Shown here one piece after another: positions 61,871 through 64,000 of a DNA stretch of 64,000 nucleotides (its first letter is position 1; each line of letters starts with the position of its first letter). Source of the stretch: Paracoccus marcusii (GTDB lineage: Bacteria; Pseudomonadota; Alphaproteobacteria; Rhodobacterales; Rhodobacteraceae); NCBI RefSeq assembly GCF_028621715.1, contig NZ_CP117466.1:2120501-2184500 (forward strand), in the 5' to 3' direction. Position numbers and translations under genes: made by a program. The notes below the pieces were generated by a model. The model had not been told where the DNA came from. It made no database searches and saw nothing but the letters and a program-made list of their open reading frames with translations.

Positions 61871-61896
61871 CAAGTGCACTTGATACGTTTCGTATC
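61871..61896. promoter_or_regulatory. Adjoining palindromes CAAGTGCACTTG and GATACG-ttt-CGTATC
   Basis: A perfect 12-bp palindrome (61871-61882) shares its last base with a perfect 6-bp inverted repeat (61882-61896), 53-78 bp upstream of the element's first minus-strand gene. This is the position expected for a phage-type repressor operator. Confidence 0.6.
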
Positions 61897-61938
61897 GCAA
61901 GTACAAAACTTTGACAACTGGTCCCGTACCGTCTGTTC

Positions 61939-62052
61939 TTAGGGTCGAAGGTCGCCGATGAATCTGCGCACCAAAGTTGTGATTTGGGCGGACGTCACTA
62001 AGTTGAGCTGTGCAGCTCGAGCCTTCAGCGGTTCGAGTGCTTCTTGCGCTGC
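61939..62052 (-). pseudogene. C-terminal remnant of an unidentified gene
   Basis: The minus-strand segment ending at TAA 61939 encodes EALEPLKARAAQLNLVTSAQ and ITTLVRRFIGDLRP, which looks like a genuine helical C-terminus. Upstream coding character is lost at about 62050, exactly where similarity to the plus-strand SDR begins. It marks a recombination junction. Confidence 0.4.
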
Positions 62053-62733
62053 AATGCCATCGATATGATCGGCGGCCATGCCGTGGCAGACGCGATTGGT
62101 GGGACATTCAGCCGGCTCGACGTCACCTCCGAAGCGGACTGGAGTACGATTGCCGAGCAGTTCCCGACGATGGATATCGTCGTCAACAACGCCGGGGTCA
62201 CCGGGTTCGAGGGATCCGTCCCACCGGCGCATGATCCGGAGAATGCACGGCTTGCCGATTGACGCGCCGTTCATGCCGTCAACCTGGACGGCACCTTCCT
62301 GGGCTGCCGCTATGCCATCCGCGCCATGAGGCCGAAAGGCGTGGGATCGATCATCAACATTTCCTCGCGCTCGGGGCTTGTCGGCATCCCGATGGCGGCA
62401 GCCTACGCGTCCTCCAAGGCCGCCGTTCGCAATCACACGAAAAGCGTGGCGCTGTACTGCGCGGGGCAGGGCCTGAACATCCGGTGCAACTCGATCCATC
62501 CCGCGGCGGTGATGACGCCGATATGGGAACCAATGCTGGGCAGCGGCCCCGACCGCAGCAAGCGGGAGGCGGCAATGGTCGCCGACACGCCCCTGCGCCG
62601 CTTTGGCAGGCCCGAGGAGGTGGCTGCGCTGGCGATCATGCTGGCATCGGACGAGGCAACCTACGTGACCGGGGCTGAACTGACGATCGATGGGGGTATC
62701 CTAGCAGGTTCGGCCGCCGCGCCCGGAAGTTAG
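62044..62733 (+). pseudogene. SDR dehydrogenase, 5'-truncated and with in-frame TGA
   Basis: The plus-strand frame encodes SRLDVTSEADWSTIAEQFPT, MDIVVNNAGVTGFEGSV, then TGA at 62260. It goes on to [20 protein letters not shown], the [20 protein letters not shown] active-site YxxxK and [13 protein letters not shown]. The N-terminal TGxxxGxG cofactor motif is missing, and the TGA stands where related proteins have Trp ([12 protein letters not shown]). The downstream part from ATG 62326 is open but cannot form an active SDR. A decayed gene truncated at a junction near 62044. Confidence 0.85.
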
Positions 62734-62920
62734 TTTAAGAGGTGGATGCCCATAATTTAGCTGAACTGAATGCATATCGAAAATAACGTTAGACAGGGAA
62801 TTCGATTAACCCTAAGCAGAAATCAATAATAAGAACTACCTCAGTAGTTGAGCGCACTTCGGCGGCAGAGATCGAGGGCACGAGCAGTACGACAAAGACG
62901 CATGGTCGATGACATGCGTT

Positions 62921-62954
62921 GGCTCCCGGGTCAGATCCGGGAGCCGCTTCTTTT
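62921..62954 (+). terminator. Rho-independent terminator without an obvious gene
   Basis: GGCTCCCGG-gtcagat-CCGGGAGCC forms a perfect 9-bp stem followed by GCTTCTTTTCT. No complete plus-strand gene precedes it apart from the SDR pseudogene ending at 62733, so it may end a small RNA. Confidence 0.65.
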
Positions 62955-63188
62955 CTATAAAAAGACTTAACGCGTTGAACCGTCGGCTGCCCGGCACCCG
63001 CGTTGTGCTGCATACCGTCAATACCTCCTCGACAGCTCCACTGTAGGTTTATCTGAAGAAATGGCTTGCATCAGGTGAGCTAGGTGAAACCAGTATACCG
63101 ACACCTACTAAGCAAAAGCCTCATTGAACGCTCTCCGAAGCGCGGCTTAGGTATTGCCGACGCCGTTACTTTAAACCACACCGCCGGC

Positions 63189-63764
63189 ATGACGACGCGT
63201 CGCAGAACAAAACGCCACGCCAAGCCGAAGGTTTGGCTGGTCGTTATTGCCCTTGTAGCTGCGCTGCTCTTGATCGGCGACGACTATCCCCAGCTGCGTC
63301 AGGTGGTGGATGCGTTCTTGCAGGAGTTCGTCAGCGACAAACGTGTGGTCAAACGACAGGTAGGAAACGCGGAGGTCATCGATGGCGATACGATAGACGT
63401 GACAGGCTCCCGTGTGCGGCTCTACGGCATCGACGCACCGGAAGCAGCACAGACCTGTCAGCGCGATGGTCGAACCTGGGTCTGCGGGATGATTGCCAAA
63501 AACTCACTCGTGTCCTTGATTGCCGGTCGGCAAGTCAAATGCGAGGAACAGGATATCGACCGCTATGAGAGACGCGTCGCGACCTGCTGGGCCGAGGAAG
63601 AGAACATAAACGCGTGGATGGTGGAGAACGGCTGGGCCGTGGCATACCGGCAATACGGCGGCGCGATCTATGATCAGGAGGAGGCGGTAGCGCGGGCGGC
63701 GCGGCGGGGGATCTGGAGCAGTGAGTTCGTCATGCCGTGGGACTGGCGTAAAAGCCGACGATAG
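63189..63764 (+). CDS. Thermonuclease-family (SNase-like) protein, membrane-anchored
   Basis: The 191-residue protein has a basic start (MTTRRRTKRHAKPK), one hydrophobic anchor (VWLVVIALVAALLLIGDDY, about 15-33) and a staphylococcal-nuclease fold. Core segments are AEVIDGDTIDVTGSRVRLYG, IDAPEAAQTCQRDGRTWVCG and EEQDIDRYERRVATCWAEEE. The Asp and Arg residues of the nuclease site (DGDT, RLYGIDAPE, DRYERRV) are retained. It likely acts in the periplasm on nucleic acid. The start at 63189 gives the usual signal-anchor position; an earlier in-frame ATG exists at 63084. Confidence 0.85.
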   Translation: MTTRRRTKRHAKPKVWLVVIALVAALLLIGDDYPQLRQVVDAFLQEFVSDKRVVKRQVGNAEVIDGDTIDVTGSRVRLYGIDAPEAAQTCQRDGRTWVCGMIAKNSLVSLIAGRQVKCEEQDIDRYERRVATCWAEEENINAWMVENGWAVAYRQYGGAIYDQEEAVARAARRGIWSSEFVMPWDWRKSRR

Positions 63765-64000
63765 GACCCAAAAGGTTCCTTAGGTCCTCAGCCTACGTCG
63801 AACAGTCATGCATCACCGCGTTGGGTGAAAGGGAGCGGACGCCCACGCTTTGCAAGGGTACCAACGATGCATCTCGCTCGCGATCCCTATTGACCACACT
63901 AGCTCCATCACCGCTTCCTGGGATCTGCCTGCGTGCCGAAAAGAAGAGATGCCCTGCTCGTCACGGTGGGGACAGTTCCAGTCACAGTCCAACACCTGGT
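63765..64000. other. Right-edge region, no supported gene
   Basis: A 60-codon minus-strand frame is open here, but I see neither a ribosome site nor family resemblance. Nothing else is recognised. Confidence 0.4.

Noticed and set aside
63813..63995. 60-codon minus-strand frame at the right edge
   Set aside because: No ribosome site and no family resemblance; probably chance.
1..64000. CRISPR array
   Set aside because: No set of regularly spaced direct repeats of 25-40 bases was seen, and no cas gene.

Overview
The window looks like a chromosome segment of a Paracoccus-like alphaproteobacterium (Rhodobacterales/Paracoccaceae). The evidence is very high GC with strong third-position G/C bias, a complete phaZ / phaC-phaP-phaR polyhydroxybutyrate (PHB) locus, a ScfR/PccR-type short-chain acyl-CoA regulator, an orphan FliG-like gene and a fructose-type FrcBCA ABC transporter beside a ROK regulator. 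Genus is inferred from gene content, not from a marker gene.

Positions 1-46,050 are dense housekeeping backbone. In order they hold: a partial GCS2 ligase; mmsA with a divergent LysR regulator; a CBS protein; coaD; an SDR; a bactofilin/M23 envelope pair; a ScfR regulator; a Bcr/CflA exporter; dnaB; pyrE-pyrC; a second SDR; gap with a 47-residue membrane protein; a FliG-like gene; purB; BrkB and SMR membrane proteins; a MotA/ExbB-like plus MotB/OmpA-like pair; chaC; DUF2125; tyrA-hisC; rpsD; the ROK/frcBCA sugar locus; another exporter; a DsbA-like plus acyl-CoA synthetase pair; cspA; thrS; an MFS/hydrolase pair; a PPOX protein; and the PHB locus ending at tRNA-Ser(GGA). Many neighbours overlap by ATGA. 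A GC-rich hairpin repeat occurs three times between genes, and TTTGCAAA boxes known for ScfR-type regulators lie upstream of both the scfR-type gene and mmsA.

Immediately 3' of tRNA-Ser the character changes. From about 46.05 kb to the end the DNA is accessory: lower GC (clearly so at 48.4-52.2 kb), decayed insertion sequences, genes with in-frame stops and phage-like genes. Three parts stand out. (1) At 48,444-52,146 a tightly overlapped operon encodes an SF1 helicase, a DarT-like (DUF4433) ADP-ribosyltransferase and an ADP-ribosylglycohydrolase. I read it as a DarTG-like toxin-antitoxin/anti-phage system in which an ARH enzyme replaces the usual macrodomain or NADAR antitoxin and a helicase is added; it is the best candidate here for an undescribed system. 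(2) At 53,326-55,782 a methyltransferase-HNH fusion sits next to an HNH endonuclease, a possible restriction-like cassette. (3) At 56,819-61,818 an all-minus-strand element carries two DNA-binding regulators, a pair of phage-type replication proteins, a large serine recombinase with DUF2924 and ParB/KorB-like partners, and two sets of operator-like repeats. A 5'-truncated SDR pseudogene and a nuclease-fold protein follow.

All calls rest on reading sequence and translations by eye. No database or structure search was run, so family names for accessory genes are recognitions rather than scores.
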